A stretch of DNA of 64,000 nucleotides, from assembly GCA_011033025.1 (NCBI GenBank), contig WFMF01000615.1:1-64000 (forward strand), given 5' to 3'. Position 1 is the stretch's first letter. Every line of letters begins with the position of its first letter. The DNA is from Beroe forskalii. Taxonomy: Eukaryota; Ctenophora; Nuda; Beroida; Beroidae. A program made the translations under genes and the position numbers. This document shows, piece by piece, positions 11,730 to 24,500 of this stretch. The notes under the pieces were generated by a model. It worked only from the letters and a program-made list of their open reading frames with translations, ran no database searches and was not told where the DNA came from.

Positions 11730-12660
11730 CTGATTCCTTGTTCATGAGGTGGAATTATTGACCCTAGAAGAGTCTCCTTGATCCTGAGAGTTCCTTTGAT
11801 ACTGGGAAGGACTCATTCATCTGAAAATTTCCTTCATCCCAGGATACACTCCCTCATCCTAGGATTGAATTGCAGCTTATTTTTAATCAGTTGATTATTG
11901 ATGTTAAGCCCAACTAATATTTCCCCAAATCATCTGGATGAAGATATTTACTTGATATAATCATGGTGTAACTGCTGAAAAAATATTAACCATTGTTTCA
12001 TTGATCCTAGAAGAGTCTCCTTGATCCTGAGAGAGTCTCCCTCGTCCTAGGGAAGACTCTATGATCCTGGGGGCTGGGATGGGCTTCTGATCCAGAGAGA
12101 ATCTCCTATATAATATTGGGAGAGGGTCATTGATCCTGTGAAAGATTCCTTGATCCTGGGATAGACTCCATCTCAAAGACTTCTTCATATCACTCCTTGA
12201 TTATTGGACTGACTCTTTGTTCCTGGGATTGAATGCTTGATCCTGAGAGAGTCTCCTTTATCCTGAAGAGTCTCCTTGATGCTGAGAGTCTCTTTGATCC
12301 TAGGGAAGCCTCTTTGATCCTGAGAGAGTCTCCCTGATCCTAGGGGAAGACTCTATGATCCTGAGTGAGTCTCCTTGATGCTGAGAGTCTCCTTGATGCT
12401 GAGAGTCTCTTTGATCCTAGGGAAGCCTCTATGATCCTGAGAGAGTCTCCCTGATCCTAGGGGAAGACTCTATGATCCTGAGTGAGTCTCCTTGATGCTG
12501 AGAGTCTCCTTGATGCTGAGAGAGTCTCCCTGATCCTGGGAAAGTCTCCTCGACCCTGGGAGAGTGAGAGTCTCTTTGATCCTTGGAGAGTCTCCTTGAT
12601 CCTAAGAGAGTCTCCTTGATCCTGGGAGAGTCTCTTTGATCCTGGGAGAGTCTCCTTGAT
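11730..12660. repeat. Minisatellite, ~20-24-bp unit GATCCTGAGAGAGTCTCCTT
   Basis: Irregular tandem array of GATCCTGRGAGAGTCTCCTT-like units. Copies become more regular toward the right (12230-12660). It ends about 120 bp before the IFT74 start codon, so any proximal IFT74 promoter or 5'UTR intron is squeezed between or beyond the array. Confidence 0.85.
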
Positions 12661-12778
12661 TATCACATAATTACTAACAATGTGATATTCGAATTTGATT
12701 GTTCATGGTTTGAACAAAGGAATTACCAATAGTTTAAACAATTTATTATTAACAACATTATCATGGTTAGTCAGGGCC

Positions 12779-15700
12779 ATGTCTAAAAGACTAGCTACTG
12801 CAGCTAGACCCATGTCTAAATCAGGAAGAGTTGGAACAACCCTCCAACGCCCACCCACAGGTATGTTCATCTCAAATGACCTTTACTTATTAGTTATCAA
12901 TTTTTGAATAATAAGTAAACATATCAGAACACAGATTTTCCTTTGAGCAAGAAATTACTTTCTACAATTGGAATCATTCAGCTCCAAAGCATAAGCAAAT
13001 ATTAAGAATTGTTTAAAAAGTTTTTTGACCCAAATCTGAACCATCAGGTGCTAGGTTAGGAACAGCTAGACCTGGAACAAAGTCTGGTGTTGCTCCAGGA
13101 ACAGGTGCTCTCTCTAGTTCAGTTCAAGTGGCAGATAGGCCCATGACACAGCAGGTATGAAATGTTTTTCAAGAAAAAGTATTATGGGACAAATGGGACA
13201 TTTGGGACAAATGGGACAATGGGACAAATGGGACAGAGAAAATGGAACAAATGGGACTCAAAAAGTGAATTTGGACTGGGACAATTAATGGGGACAATTG
13301 GGACAAATGGGACAGAAAAATGGAACAAATGGGACTCAAAAAGTGAATGACTGGGACAAATGGGACATTTGGGACAAATGGGACATTGGGACAATTGGGA
13401 CAAAAGTGACAGAGACAACTGTGGCTCAAATGATTGTGTTTTGAGTGGGTGTTTAGTGTTTTGTCTTACAGCTTGTTACATAGCAGCACACAACCAAAAC
13501 TTGTACTTATCAGCACAGTAGTATGATAGAAAACATTGATCAATGTAAAATGATAGATGACTGATTTGTCCAACTTTTGTTTGTCCCAATTGTCCCAAAA
13601 AATAATTGTCCCCAAAACCAGTCCCAAACTCAAAAAAGTAAATTGGGACGGTGGGACAATTGGGACAGTAACCCCCTATGAACAATGCAAGTAACCTAAG
13701 ATTATACTCCCAACCTAGTAACATTGTAGGTACTTTCACTTTCTATGAAGAAATCAGCATCAAATTACTGTCTGAGTAGTATTTGTAGGGTCTACTCATT
13801 TGGTTTTGTACTATGATTTTTCTTATGAGTAGTAGACATTTTATCACTGGTTTCTTAAATGCCCTAATTCAATCAACAGGGGCTAACTGGAGTCAAGACA
13901 GGTGGGCTAGGCCCTCAGAGACAGGTGCTAGATGCAAGCTACTACTCTGGTGTCTTACGTACAAAGATCATAGAGTTAAAGGATGAAATTACAAGGATGG
14001 AAAAAGAGAGTGGTGCACTCAATGCTGAAAATGCTACATATCTTACTTTTGAGAGGAGAGCTGAGGCTCTTGCCACACAACTTAAAGAAAGACAGGTTTA
14101 GTTACAAAATTTATTTACAGGAAGGTTAAAAATGTTGATACAATAAAGTTTACAGTGTAATATCAGAAGCTTTTGAAATCATGTGATTATTGCTGCAAGT
14201 TACTCAGTTACATATTTCTTTGATTACATGGCTCAATTTAAATGATATTCAGCTTTTTTTCTAATGAATTGTGATATCCTTTCTGAACTGAAGGTACTTA
14301 AACTTTCACCAATCGTCATTCCATTCACAAACCTATCCTCCAACTACCTTCTGACCAGGGAGAGTTAGCTGATTACAACCTGCTTATCGACAAGATCAAC
14401 ACCAACACAGATGTTGATGAAATCGCTGAGGATTGCACAGCCCTCCAGGCTCAGAATAACAGAGACAGCAAAGGAGTAGAAATACTGTTTGGGGAAAAGA
14501 GGGAGAAAGAGAACCAAGTAAACCAGGTTGGTCAATCAAATGAATTATTAATTCATTATATTGTTCGCCACTTGCAAAAAATAAGGCTTCATTCTTTAAC
14601 CATAATGACCTCACTGTGCAATTTCCATAAAATATAGCAATAGAATTTACTTAAATCAAATCACAGGATCATAATGACTTGTTCTTGTGACCATGACATC
14701 TGGTATGATAATGTGGCACATTTAAAGTTGTGATTTTGATTAGATTTAGTACGACACAATTCATTATCAATCATTGATTTGGAAAGTAGCCAATTTCTCA
14801 TTGGGTCCCCTGGTTTATAAAGATTCATTCGCCTATTTATAAGTTTATACTATTTTGATACGCCATTCCTTTAGTAGTTTACAATGTAATCTTTTGCTAA
14901 GCTCTTCAAACTTACTATGCATATAAATTTCTGTTGTTATTGATGCTGTCAAAATCTGTGACTTATGAGCTGTGACACTCTTTTAGACATTACCTATCTT
15001 ATAGTGTCATTTCAACAACGGCTCAAAATTCAGCTAGAAAATGATCTCAGGTTCTAGGAGCTTGTGAATTAATCTGAGCTTGTGTTTCAGTTAGAGGGAG
15101 AGATCAGGAAACAGCGAGAAGCAACGAATACCTTGCTCCAGGAGCTGGACTATGATACTCAGGCTAAGTACATGCAGATGAAGGAAGCAAACTTCAACCT
15201 TCAGCAGAAGGCTGAGCAGCTTCAAAGTCAGGTAATAATAGTATGGTCCTGTCACGTCGTACCAAAAATGACCAAGCTATAACAGAATTTAATATTCAGT
15301 TTCGGAACGAAACTGCCAGTTTCGGTCCGAAACTGATTTTATTTTAATTTTGAAATATCTTCTTCATTTTCGGATGAAAATGCTTCAAATTTTCACAGAC
15401 GCTGTCTAATGTTACAAACTGTATCCATGCGAATTTTGGCATCGATTGGACATTCACACATGGTTTTATGATTGAAATGGTCGAAATTTGCGCGCAGCAC
15501 TTTCGGTCCGAAACTGATTCATGTTGTGCACAGTAAGGCTGATTAATGCGAAAATTTCAAATTCTCCCTGATATCAAATCATGATATCAAACTATTCATA
15601 CGTTCCAATTCAGTTCAATATTGATTAAATTTACCTGACTTACCTCTTTACTTATCTGTACAACCAACCATTGATCCCAGGCTGACAACTTGGGTGAGAA

Positions 15701-18700
15701 AGAGAGCAACCTGCAATCAGAACTGGAATCCAACCCCTTGAAACAGCGTGCTTTTGAAATCAACAGACGTATCTCGGAACTCACAGACAAGAGAAATGCT
15801 CTGAAAATAGGTCTGTTCTAAGTTTTTAAACTTCTATAGGTATACAGGTAGTAGGTACCTAAGACTTTACTATTGTCACGGAAGTCTACCTATGCGGTTG
15901 AAAAATCCCATTTTATGGTGTGATAAAACTCATATTTTTGTCCTTCAGAGATTGAGTCGGAGGCTCAGTTATCCCCCGAGGAGGAAAAAGCGAAGCACTT
16001 GAACCAAGTGAAGGAAGATAACAAGGAAATATCAGGGTTCGAGGGCAGGATCAAGGAACTGAGGAACAAGATAGAGCAGTGCCAGGAGGAGGTCGTGCGG
16101 TGCGAGGACAGCATCCAGGATCAGGACAGCGAACAGGTGTGTGGGGGACAGAATAGGACAGCGAACAGGTTCGTGTAGGACAGCTAACAGGTGCGTGAGG
16201 GGCAGAAAGGGACAGCGAACAGGTGCGTGAGGGACAGCTAACAGGTGTGTGGGAGGGGGGCAGAATGGGACAGCTAACAGGTGCGTGGGGGGCAGAATGG
16301 GACAGTGGACAGGTGCGTGGGGACAGAATGGAACAGTGAACAGGTGCGTGGGGACAGAATGGGACAGCGAATAGGTGCGTGGGGACAGAATGGGACAGCG
16401 AACAGGTGCGTGGGGGACAGAATAAGACAGGGAACAGGTGTGCGGGGGACAGAATGGGACAGTGAACAGGTGCGTGGGTGGCAGAGTAAGACAGTGAACA
16501 GGTGCGTGGGGGGCAGGTGCGTGGGGGGCAGGTGCGTGGGTTAGGACAGCGAACAGGTAGGTGAAAGAGTTGGAAAATGGGACGGAAAAGAGACATTTGT
16601 GATGGCGTGGGATAGAATGTAACAACTCAACACGTAGGTATTCTTTTGCTGTATTGAAACTGTGTTCTTTATTTGCCTTACAAGTAGTTATTATACAAAT
16701 GTAGATTAAAATGAAATGTATTTTTGATGCACTCTGTATATAGTACACTAAATTTGGTATAGATTAATGTTGCCATGGTTACTGTACGCTATTAGAGTAT
16801 TAGTTATTAGGTATGACATCGGACTCTGTAAAGCTTGCATAAATGTATTCTATGTATTTCAAGAGCTCTCATGATCAGAGAAACAGTGCTCTGCATGATA
16901 TTGTTAGTAAGCACTAAATCACTAAGTACGTCAAATGATACATGTCAGAAAATGCTCAAGTAATGTAGGTACGGCACTTGTGCATAGCTTAAAGGGGTAG
17001 TTCACTATAGAATTGACTTTTAAGAAAATTAAAATGGTTATGATTTTATCACTTCTCACGTTGCATGTTATACAATGGTGAAATCCCCATGCCTCTATCT
17101 CAATTAAGTCGCGAGTTATTGCGGTTTATAGATTTCAGCGCGATGACGTCACGTGGGCACAACAGGTTGCCGCGCAGCGTTACAATACGTGTGAAATCTA
17201 TGTATAGAGGTGTTAAATTGGGTACAACTGTCGGAATTTCAGTTGATCGTTTAAAATTTTGTTTTCTTTACTGTTTGCAATTGTATGATACTATAAATTT
17301 CAAGTAGATGTATGCAAGAAAAGAGTAATATTTACCAAACATTATGATGACACATATTTAGTTGCAAAATGATTACACGCTATAAAAGTATACTTCTAGT
17401 TCTTGAATCATGATTTGTGTAGACTGTACCTACCTATCGAGTCATATGTACCGTTGATTCATCATTCAACGATGTTTTTGTTTTTCTGATAAATTTTCAT
17501 CCAACAGTACATAGCCGTGTAAAATGACAATTTATCAGAGAAGCAAAAATTTGATTGCATATAAATACCTTTATTGTCCAATGTCCATCTCTGCCCTTTG
17601 GTCATGTATGTGCACTACCTTTACTGTGAGAATCGTAGTACTATTTTTTGCCCTGTTTTTCTACCCCATCTTAATAGACCTTAGTGTCTGTTATAGGATT
17701 CTTACCCATGAAACTGTGGAAAGAATCACTGGCACGACAACAGTAGCCATCTTCAAGTCTGTGGAAGATCGTCGGAAGATCATCTTTACTGTTTCTTACA
17801 CCAGTGTTATAGTCACCTTATTCTCTGAACTGTCGTGTTAACGTTCATATCCAACTGAACAACCGAGGTTGGCTCTTTGTCAGCAGCTTGATCACTCATA
17901 TCCTGTTGTCTTGCCCTTGGTTGAGACTAGAATTTAATAATATTGTCGTTGCAACCAGTAGTTAGTTAGTACTGCCGTTTTCCTTGCTTTTTGAAGTTTA
18001 GAATGTCCCGTCTTCAAACTCACTTCCTGCTCAAATATTTGAGCCATTTGAATCTTGTAAAGTTGTAGGGTTTATCTCCTTCTGAGCAGCTTGAAAGGGA
18101 GTAACTGTCACAGCTTTCCGAAATCATTATACTATTATACCTGCTTACTTTCAATACCTTATCGGTCATCATCACAGTTTGTTCATAGTTGTGTTGTGGT
18201 GTTTTGTATAAACTTTATTAAAGTACCATAAATTGCTGTCAGATACATTTGTGGGTGTTGTGAAAGCTGAATTACTAAGCGTGAGTGGTATTTTACTATC
18301 ATTCCTGTGATCTACATTTACACATTCACTGTGTCCACAGATATTTATTTAAAAATTAATATGAATCATGATCATACGAGCAATACAGGATGTAAAATAC
18401 ATAATATGATTCATTATTGTGAGTTGTGACATATATTCACGTGCCTTTTTTCCACCCTGAATCGTGTTATACCTCGCTATTGCTTGTCTAAATAAGTACC
18501 TACATTACATCATGGGCCGAGAGAAAGTTTAATATCAATAATGAAAACAAAAGTAATCCAAAATACACGAAACTTCCGGCAGGAAAACACATTTATTACC
18601 TTTCACATACAGTAGCGTATCTGATAGCGTTTGTTGCGGTGATGTGCCCACGTGACGTCATCGCGCCATAACATAAAGGTGCGATTTCTCGCGATCAGAG

Positions 18701-20796
18701 TAACTTAGAAACACAGGGATTTCACTAAACATATGTTTGCAGTAATGGTAGATAAATTAGAACATAAAAAGTGGCACTTTTTCTAGAGTGTACTACCCCT
18801 TTAATATTTGTGAAGATTGTTCTTTTCTTGATAGAACTAGTCAAATGTTTAGGTGATTTGCTTATCAGTATCATGACAAAAAAACAGTCCAAGTCCATTA
18901 CTGCCCCAGGCCCATTTTTAAACGCCACTATAATTTCTCAGGCTAAGAAATATAAAGAGTTGAAGAAGAGAGAAGAACAGATAGAAGACTACCTCAGTAA
19001 ACACGATTCTCTGCTGGCTGAAGAAAAGGAGGCTAAGTCAATTCACGAGGAAAATATTGTCAAACTTCTTGAGGCAATATCTACAGGTATAACGTTTGCA
19101 CCAATTCCACGGTAAAATGATATCTACTAGGGCGTTCGGAAATGATTGTCACTACAGGCATAAAATGAGAAATATGACCAAAAATATCAAAATTTCAACA
19201 TAGTCGAGTTAGGTCTCTACCAGACTGAATTGCAAATTTTCAGTGTTAACGAAGATTTTGAGTGGGTCATCTAGCCTGTTTTTGATTGTTTTCAGGTGCT
19301 CCGCTGTATGGCGAATTCTTCTTCTTCTAGACCATGTTTTTATGGCCCGATTTTACTATTCAGGACATATTCAGGGCCTTCAGGTCCATAACTAAAGAAT
19401 AGGATACGCACTATTATGTTCTGTTTTTGTCTGTTTTGCTTGTTTTCTCTTTTTTTTTCAATCCTATTCCGCATAATATAATTTTGGTCATCGCATATCT
19501 TTATCAGCCGGATAAGTTACTTAGAATTCTCCACGTCCCATGCAGGTTTATCCCGAGCTAAGATGCTCCCCTCTGTACGTGATTTCAAAGAACTCAAAGA
19601 GGACTTGGAGTTCAAGGCAACCGAGGCAGACAGAGCCAAAGATACCCTACAAACCCTGGAAACTGACAAGACGAAACTCAAGAGTGACTTCCAGAAACTC
19701 GAACAGTTGGAGCAGAAGATAAATACTGAAATGGTGAGGTGACATATTTCAGTGCTTTGTAAACTGCTATTTTTGTTAATATGGTATTCTGCATTTCTTT
19801 TTATTCTGAAAAACCTTCTTTTTTTTATGTAGTAACATTTCTGTTTGTTCACCCAGTCACTTCTTCCACTGAACATTACCATGCGGTCTATTCCAGGTGC
19901 AACTGCAAGACAAGATCGCTAGTATGAACGAAGAGCTGGAAGTTTACAGCGACACAGAGAAGCTGAAGACAGATCTGCAGAAGAAGAGGGAACAACTTGT
20001 GACAGAACGAGAGAAGATCCTGGGTACCCGGGATGCTAGTAAAGCTAACCTCGAACAACTCCAGTCCGAGGTAGGTATTATTGAAACGCTGTTACAGATC
20101 TAAATGTAGCTAAATTAAGTATTATAAAGGAGCAAAATTATGCACATTACATTAACCATATCAAATGAATGATTCAGGATAAGCGACATCTAAGACTGTT
20201 CTTCATCGTGCATTCCTTTTGTAAATTTACGCCAATTTTCGTTGCGGAGGGTTAGGTGCCTTAAATCTTTAAACACCTTTTGGTATTTGGGTGAATCACT
20301 CGAAGTTTCCTCGTGGCGTAAGGAGCTTATTCCACTCGGTCCGTTACATATTGAATAGGAATGCTGCCCTTTGTCGCAGTATCCTGTAATAATTGCTACT
20401 ATCGCAGCATGATGCTCTGAAAACATCGCTTGAGGAGAATGAGACGTATGTACAGCTCAGTAACCTTGAAAAGAAGTGGCAGCACATCGAACAAAATAAT
20501 CAGTTCATGAAGGATTTCATTGCTACCAAGGTGAGAGATTTGTTTGACCCAAGGTTATTTTTCATTCTTTAATAAAATAAATTTATTAAATTAATTTCGT
20601 ACCATTATGAGGCATTTAGATTTATTGCATCTATCTTCATGAGGTATGGATGTTGGATTTTTTGCATCTATCAACTTTTCATTATCCTCAGAGCCAAGAA
20701 TCAGACTACGTTCCAATCCGAAACAAGGTGAAAGAAGAAGTCCAGGGCATAAACCTCATTCTGCAGCAAGCCCTGGCTACTGCTGCAACGCAATAA
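12779..20796 (+). CDS. IFT74: Intraflagellar transport protein 74 (IFT-B subunit)
   Basis: Twelve in-phase exons: 12779-12860, 13048-13154, 13880-14095, 14359-14526, 15091-15231, 15681-15810, 15949-16136, 18942-19086, 19546-19733, 19897-20070, 20408-20530 and 20692-20796, giving 588 aa (vertebrate IFT74 about 600). The basic, Gly/Pro/Thr-rich N-terminus ([33 protein letters not shown]) is the tubulin-cargo-binding part that works with IFT81. Then come the [16 protein letters not shown] block, long coiled coils, [13 protein letters not shown], and the C-terminal [22 protein letters not shown] signature. The start was chosen at [11 protein letters not shown] because the upstream in-frame extension is not IFT74-like. 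AATAAA signals lie near 21209 and 21217. Intron 2 carries a GGGAC-rich repeat, and intron 7 carries a donor-copying minisatellite and a 1.8-kb TTAA element. Confidence 0.95.
13180..13672. mobile_element. GGGAC-rich dispersed repeat, copy 2 (IFT74 intron 2)
   Basis: Same order of GGGAC arrays and core as the copy at 9776-10625, without the hAT insertion. It lies wholly inside IFT74 intron 2. Confidence 0.75.
15299..15520. repeat. Three copies of palindrome AGTTTCGGNCCGAAACT
   Basis: Copies at about 15299, 15319 and 15500 in IFT74 intron 5. Each is a perfect or near-perfect dyad around GGWCC. It could be a degraded element or a repeated binding site; nothing else in the intron is recognisable. 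Confidence 0.5.
16124..16564 (+). repeat. Minisatellite made of the IFT74 exon-7 end and splice donor
   Basis: The exon ends GACAGCGAACAG|GTGTGTGG. This 19-base exon/intron junction then recurs about 14 times in full, as GACAGNGAACAGGTGCGTG, with GGGGACAGAATGG spacers, plus two partial CAGGTGCGTG units. The array therefore contains more than a dozen potential 5' splice sites. The last copy (about 16548) reads CAG|GTAGGTG, closest to a consensus donor. Open frames through it on both strands are repeat artefacts. Confidence 0.85.
16993..18800. mobile_element. TTAA-type DNA element, 1808 bp (IFT74 intron 7)
   Basis: The target duplication TTAA stands at 16989-16992 and 18801-18804. The ends read AGGGGTAGTTCACTATAGAA and (complement) AGGGGTAGTACACTCTAGAA. 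Similarity of the two arms extends inward to a shared GCGCGATGACGTCACGTGGGCAC block at about 17137 and 18644, giving roughly 160-bp inverted repeats. TTAA targets are typical of piggyBac and Kolobok families; the AGGG start fits Kolobok-like MITEs better, as inference. No transposase frame was found. Confidence 0.85.
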
Positions 20797-21207
20797 TCAC
20801 GTGTGATGGGTCACGTGACGTAATCACGTGACTTGGGACAGTAGCAAAAGAAACAGGGATCTACATCTGTTCATTACGTGTGGAATTGGGATTTTTATTT
20901 TACCTCTATAATTGGTGCTGGGCATCATTTATCGAATTTATAGCTGTGATTGTAGTCATCTAGCTGGCCGTCATATTTGATTGTATTTAAAGCTGTCTGA
21001 AGTCAAGTGTGGAATGCGCCACAATGACGCTGAATAACTATCTAACTATATTCCCAAATATTCAACCAACACGTTTTGATGTTTACCATTTACATACTTA
21101 CATGGGCCATGGCTTCTTCAAATTTTTCAGAGATATGTTGTAAATATGTTATTTTGTGTATAGAAGTGTGTATAAGTCAGGGGACTAAGCAACGAGCATA
21201 TAACGTG

Positions 21208-21222
21208 AATAAAGGAATAAAT
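21208..21222 (+). terminator. IFT74 polyadenylation signals
   Basis: Two AATAAA hexamers in GAATAAAGGAATAAATC about 410 bp after the IFT74 stop and 290 bp before the MLF start codon. Confidence 0.5.
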
Positions 21223-21504
21223 CACAAATGCCTATGTTTTGAGAAACATGTTATGTTGCCGTATACTATTTATTTGTTTTTGTCGTATTTCAAAAGTCAA
21301 AATATTATTGATCTTTATCAAAATTGCAGCTATGCTTAAAAAATTACTTTACTACTTCTTATTTCAGTCAGATTTACAGTGATACAGCTCATAAATTGAT
21401 TCAGTATAATCCAACTGACCCTTCTATTCAATCATATCCAGTATATCAATAACTTATTTCAAATTTGAGGAAGACCCAAGCGCGGCAGCGCTAGCTGCTT
21501 AAAA

Positions 21505-24500
21505 ATGTTTCGCGGATTTGATGACGACCCTTTCTTTAGGTAATGTTTAAGAATTGAGCTTCTTTACGACTCATTTTCTGTTAGCATCCAGTTTTATTAA
21601 TTTTTTTTGCCTTAAAATTATGAAATTTTGTACGTCAAGTTTCTCCATTTCATGGCTTAGGGATTCAAGTGTTAACCCCTTTTTTAGTTTTTACACCAAA
21701 TGCCATCCCTTTTAGAGATTTTAACGAGGGCATGAGACAGCGGCACGGTGACATGTTGGGAGGCATGCTGGGAGGTGGTGACATGTTCAGAGACATGGAT
21801 AACATGATGAACAACATGATGCGAGGATTCAGACCTGACATGGTACGTGCCCAGGCATTGACTTCTTTATGTTTGAATCAACCATCGAGCGTAATCGTTT
21901 AATATAAAATTCAAAAACTATCCATATGTTTTGAGAATTGACTATGATATTTTGATAATGATATTTTTATAAACTTTGACAATAATATTCTGCTTTACAC
22001 TGAGGTCCTCTCTATTCCAGGGTATGATAGAAGGGCCGGGTGGTGGAGGTGATGCAGACAGAACAAACAGACGACCAGACAGACAGGGAGACAGACAGGT
22101 CGCTGAGCGGCCATCCATGAGATCATTCTTCCCAGACATGGGAATAAAAAGTTAAAACTTAAGAGTTGTCCCACGGTTCATAACGAAATTCCTTCCAATT
22201 ATTTGCACGCATCAGAGTTCTAAATTCTTTTCAGTCTTTGTCGTAATATGTGCACTACTTAACTTCATTCCAAGCTTGATTGATGATGATTATCGTACCG
22301 CCAATCTTTAAATCCTCCCCCTAACTCCTGGTTCTCCCCCTCAGGGTGCTCTGAGTAGACAGATGGATGAGATGGCTCGGAATGGCAACGGACACAGCTA
22401 CTCCTCGCAGCAGGTGTACAGTTTCCGTAACGACGGGAGTGGAGAACCCCAGGAATTCCAGGCGATATCCTCCACTGCTACTGCTCCAGGCGGGGTAAGT
22501 CTCATGCGTGATGTGTGATGCGTGATATGTCAAGTAATTTGTTGTGTGATTTATTGCGTGATGCGTGGCACAATCTTTATAATTCTTTCTACTTTTTTCT
22601 GTGGTCGTTGGGTTTCTTGGATCGTATAGCTGACTTTTTTGGTACACCTCCGTAATAGCAATGTACCCACTCTTCAGGTAAAAGAGACGAAGAAGGGGTA
22701 CAAGGACTCGTCTAGCAAGACTCAGAAGATGCAGTATGGGAGGTATCTGGGTGATAGATCCACCATACAGGAACGATCTCAGGTCATTCATTTATTATCT
22801 GCTAAGAGAGAAAGAGTCGAATTTCTGGGAATTTCCATGCGTTGTCCTATGAAATGTAGGCTTGTAAATGATGAGAAATGGTTCAAAAAACCTCTGGTAC
22901 TTGGAGTTAGTTTAACTATGGCTATTAAAGCCCCCTTCCAGCAGGTGCCCCTGCCGATTTAATGTTAAATTCCGCCTAATTTGAATGAATCCTGCCAATT
23001 TATCGTGCCTGCCAGGTGATCTAATTAAGGCAGGATTGTTCGCAGTATAATTCACCGATTTGGTAGGATTTGATTGTAATTATTTATCCACTAATCCTGC
23101 CAAATTAGCTCAAAAGCATGCCCTCAACAACGCGATGTCCAGTAATTTCGCAGGATTCTCTGCTAAATTTGGACGTCTTCATCTGAAGCATGATTTGATT
23201 AGTAGTAACTACATTATAGCTGTTTCAAACCTTAATTGGCAGGATTTGACTCTAACTATCTACCTAAGCCTTCGTATTAACAAACAAATTTATTCAGTAA
23301 TTTTGGCAGTATAACATCTCTATCGGCTGAAATCTCTCCTAGATTCGCAGGTTTTTCTGTTTTGAGTTTTCTCAAACTCTGGTAAGGAAATATAGGACAA
23401 TAGAATAATGTAAAGAAAAATTAGAATATTTGTCATTTATATCCGTCACTGTAGCTATTCTATTGTGGGAACTAACCCCGGCTTTACTCAAAAAAACGAC
23501 AAAAATCTGCCAAGACACTTCCAAGAACCGGCAAAATTGTCAAAAAGGCAGTAAGCCATCAAAACTACTCAAAAACCGGCAGAAAATCCCCAAATGACAG
23601 AAGTTGCCAGTTGACCTGACTTGACTCGACTTGACTAAGAGTGACTTGACTTCGACAGCTTGACTGACAACAACTTGACTCGACTTGACTCCAACTTGAC
23701 TCGACTTGACTCTGACTTGACTCGACTTGACCTGACTTGACTCGACTTGACTAGTTGACTGACTTGACTCGACTTGAATCGACTTGACTCTTAACTTGAG
23801 TCCGACTTGACTCGACTTGACTCGACTTGACCGACTTAACTTGGAATCGACTTTGACTCGACTTGACTGACTTGACCTGGACCTGACCGACCTGACCTCG
23901 ACTCGACTCGACTTGAATCGACTTGACCTGACTTGACCTCGACTGACCTCGACTTGACTCGACTTGACCTCGACCTGGACTCTGACCGACTTGACTCGAC
24001 TTGACTCGACTTGACTCCTGACCTCTTGACTCGACTTGACCTCGACTTGACTCGACTTGACCTCTTGACTTGACCTGACCTCGACTTGACTCAACTTGAC
24101 TCGACTTGACCTGACTCGACTTGACCTCGAATTGACTGACTCGACTTGACCTCGACTTGACTCCTGACTTGACTCGACTTGACTCGACTTGACCTGACTT
24201 GACCTGACTCTGACTCGACTTGACTCGACTTGACTCGACTTGGACCTCGACTTGACTCGACTTGACTCGACTTGACCTCGACGACCTGACTCTGACTTGA
24301 CTGACTTGACTCGACTGACTCGACTGACCTGACTCGACTTGACCTGACTTGACTCGACTTGACCGACTTGACCTGACTTGACTCGACTTTGACTTGACTC
24401 GACTTGACCTCGACTTGACCTCGACTCCTGACTGGACTTGACCTGACTTGACTGACTTGACCTCGACTTGACTCCGACTGACCTCGACTGACGACTTGAC

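Noticed and set aside
16032..16748. Minus-strand frames of 181-238 codons with HAPVRCP repeats
   Set aside because: Antisense of the splice-donor minisatellite and IFT74 exon 7.
16771..16784. GTTGCCATGGTTAC, X-box-like, in IFT74 intron 7
   Set aside because: The right half lacks the AAC end and the site is far inside the gene.
17065..17841. Small frames inside the TTAA element, considered as a transposase remnant
   Set aside because: No DDE-type motif or zinc finger pattern; hydrophobic low-information sequence.
22099..22155. Extension of MLF exon 3 to a stop codon
   Set aside because: Phase to the next exon requires the CAG|GTCGCT donor; kept only as a possible alternative end.
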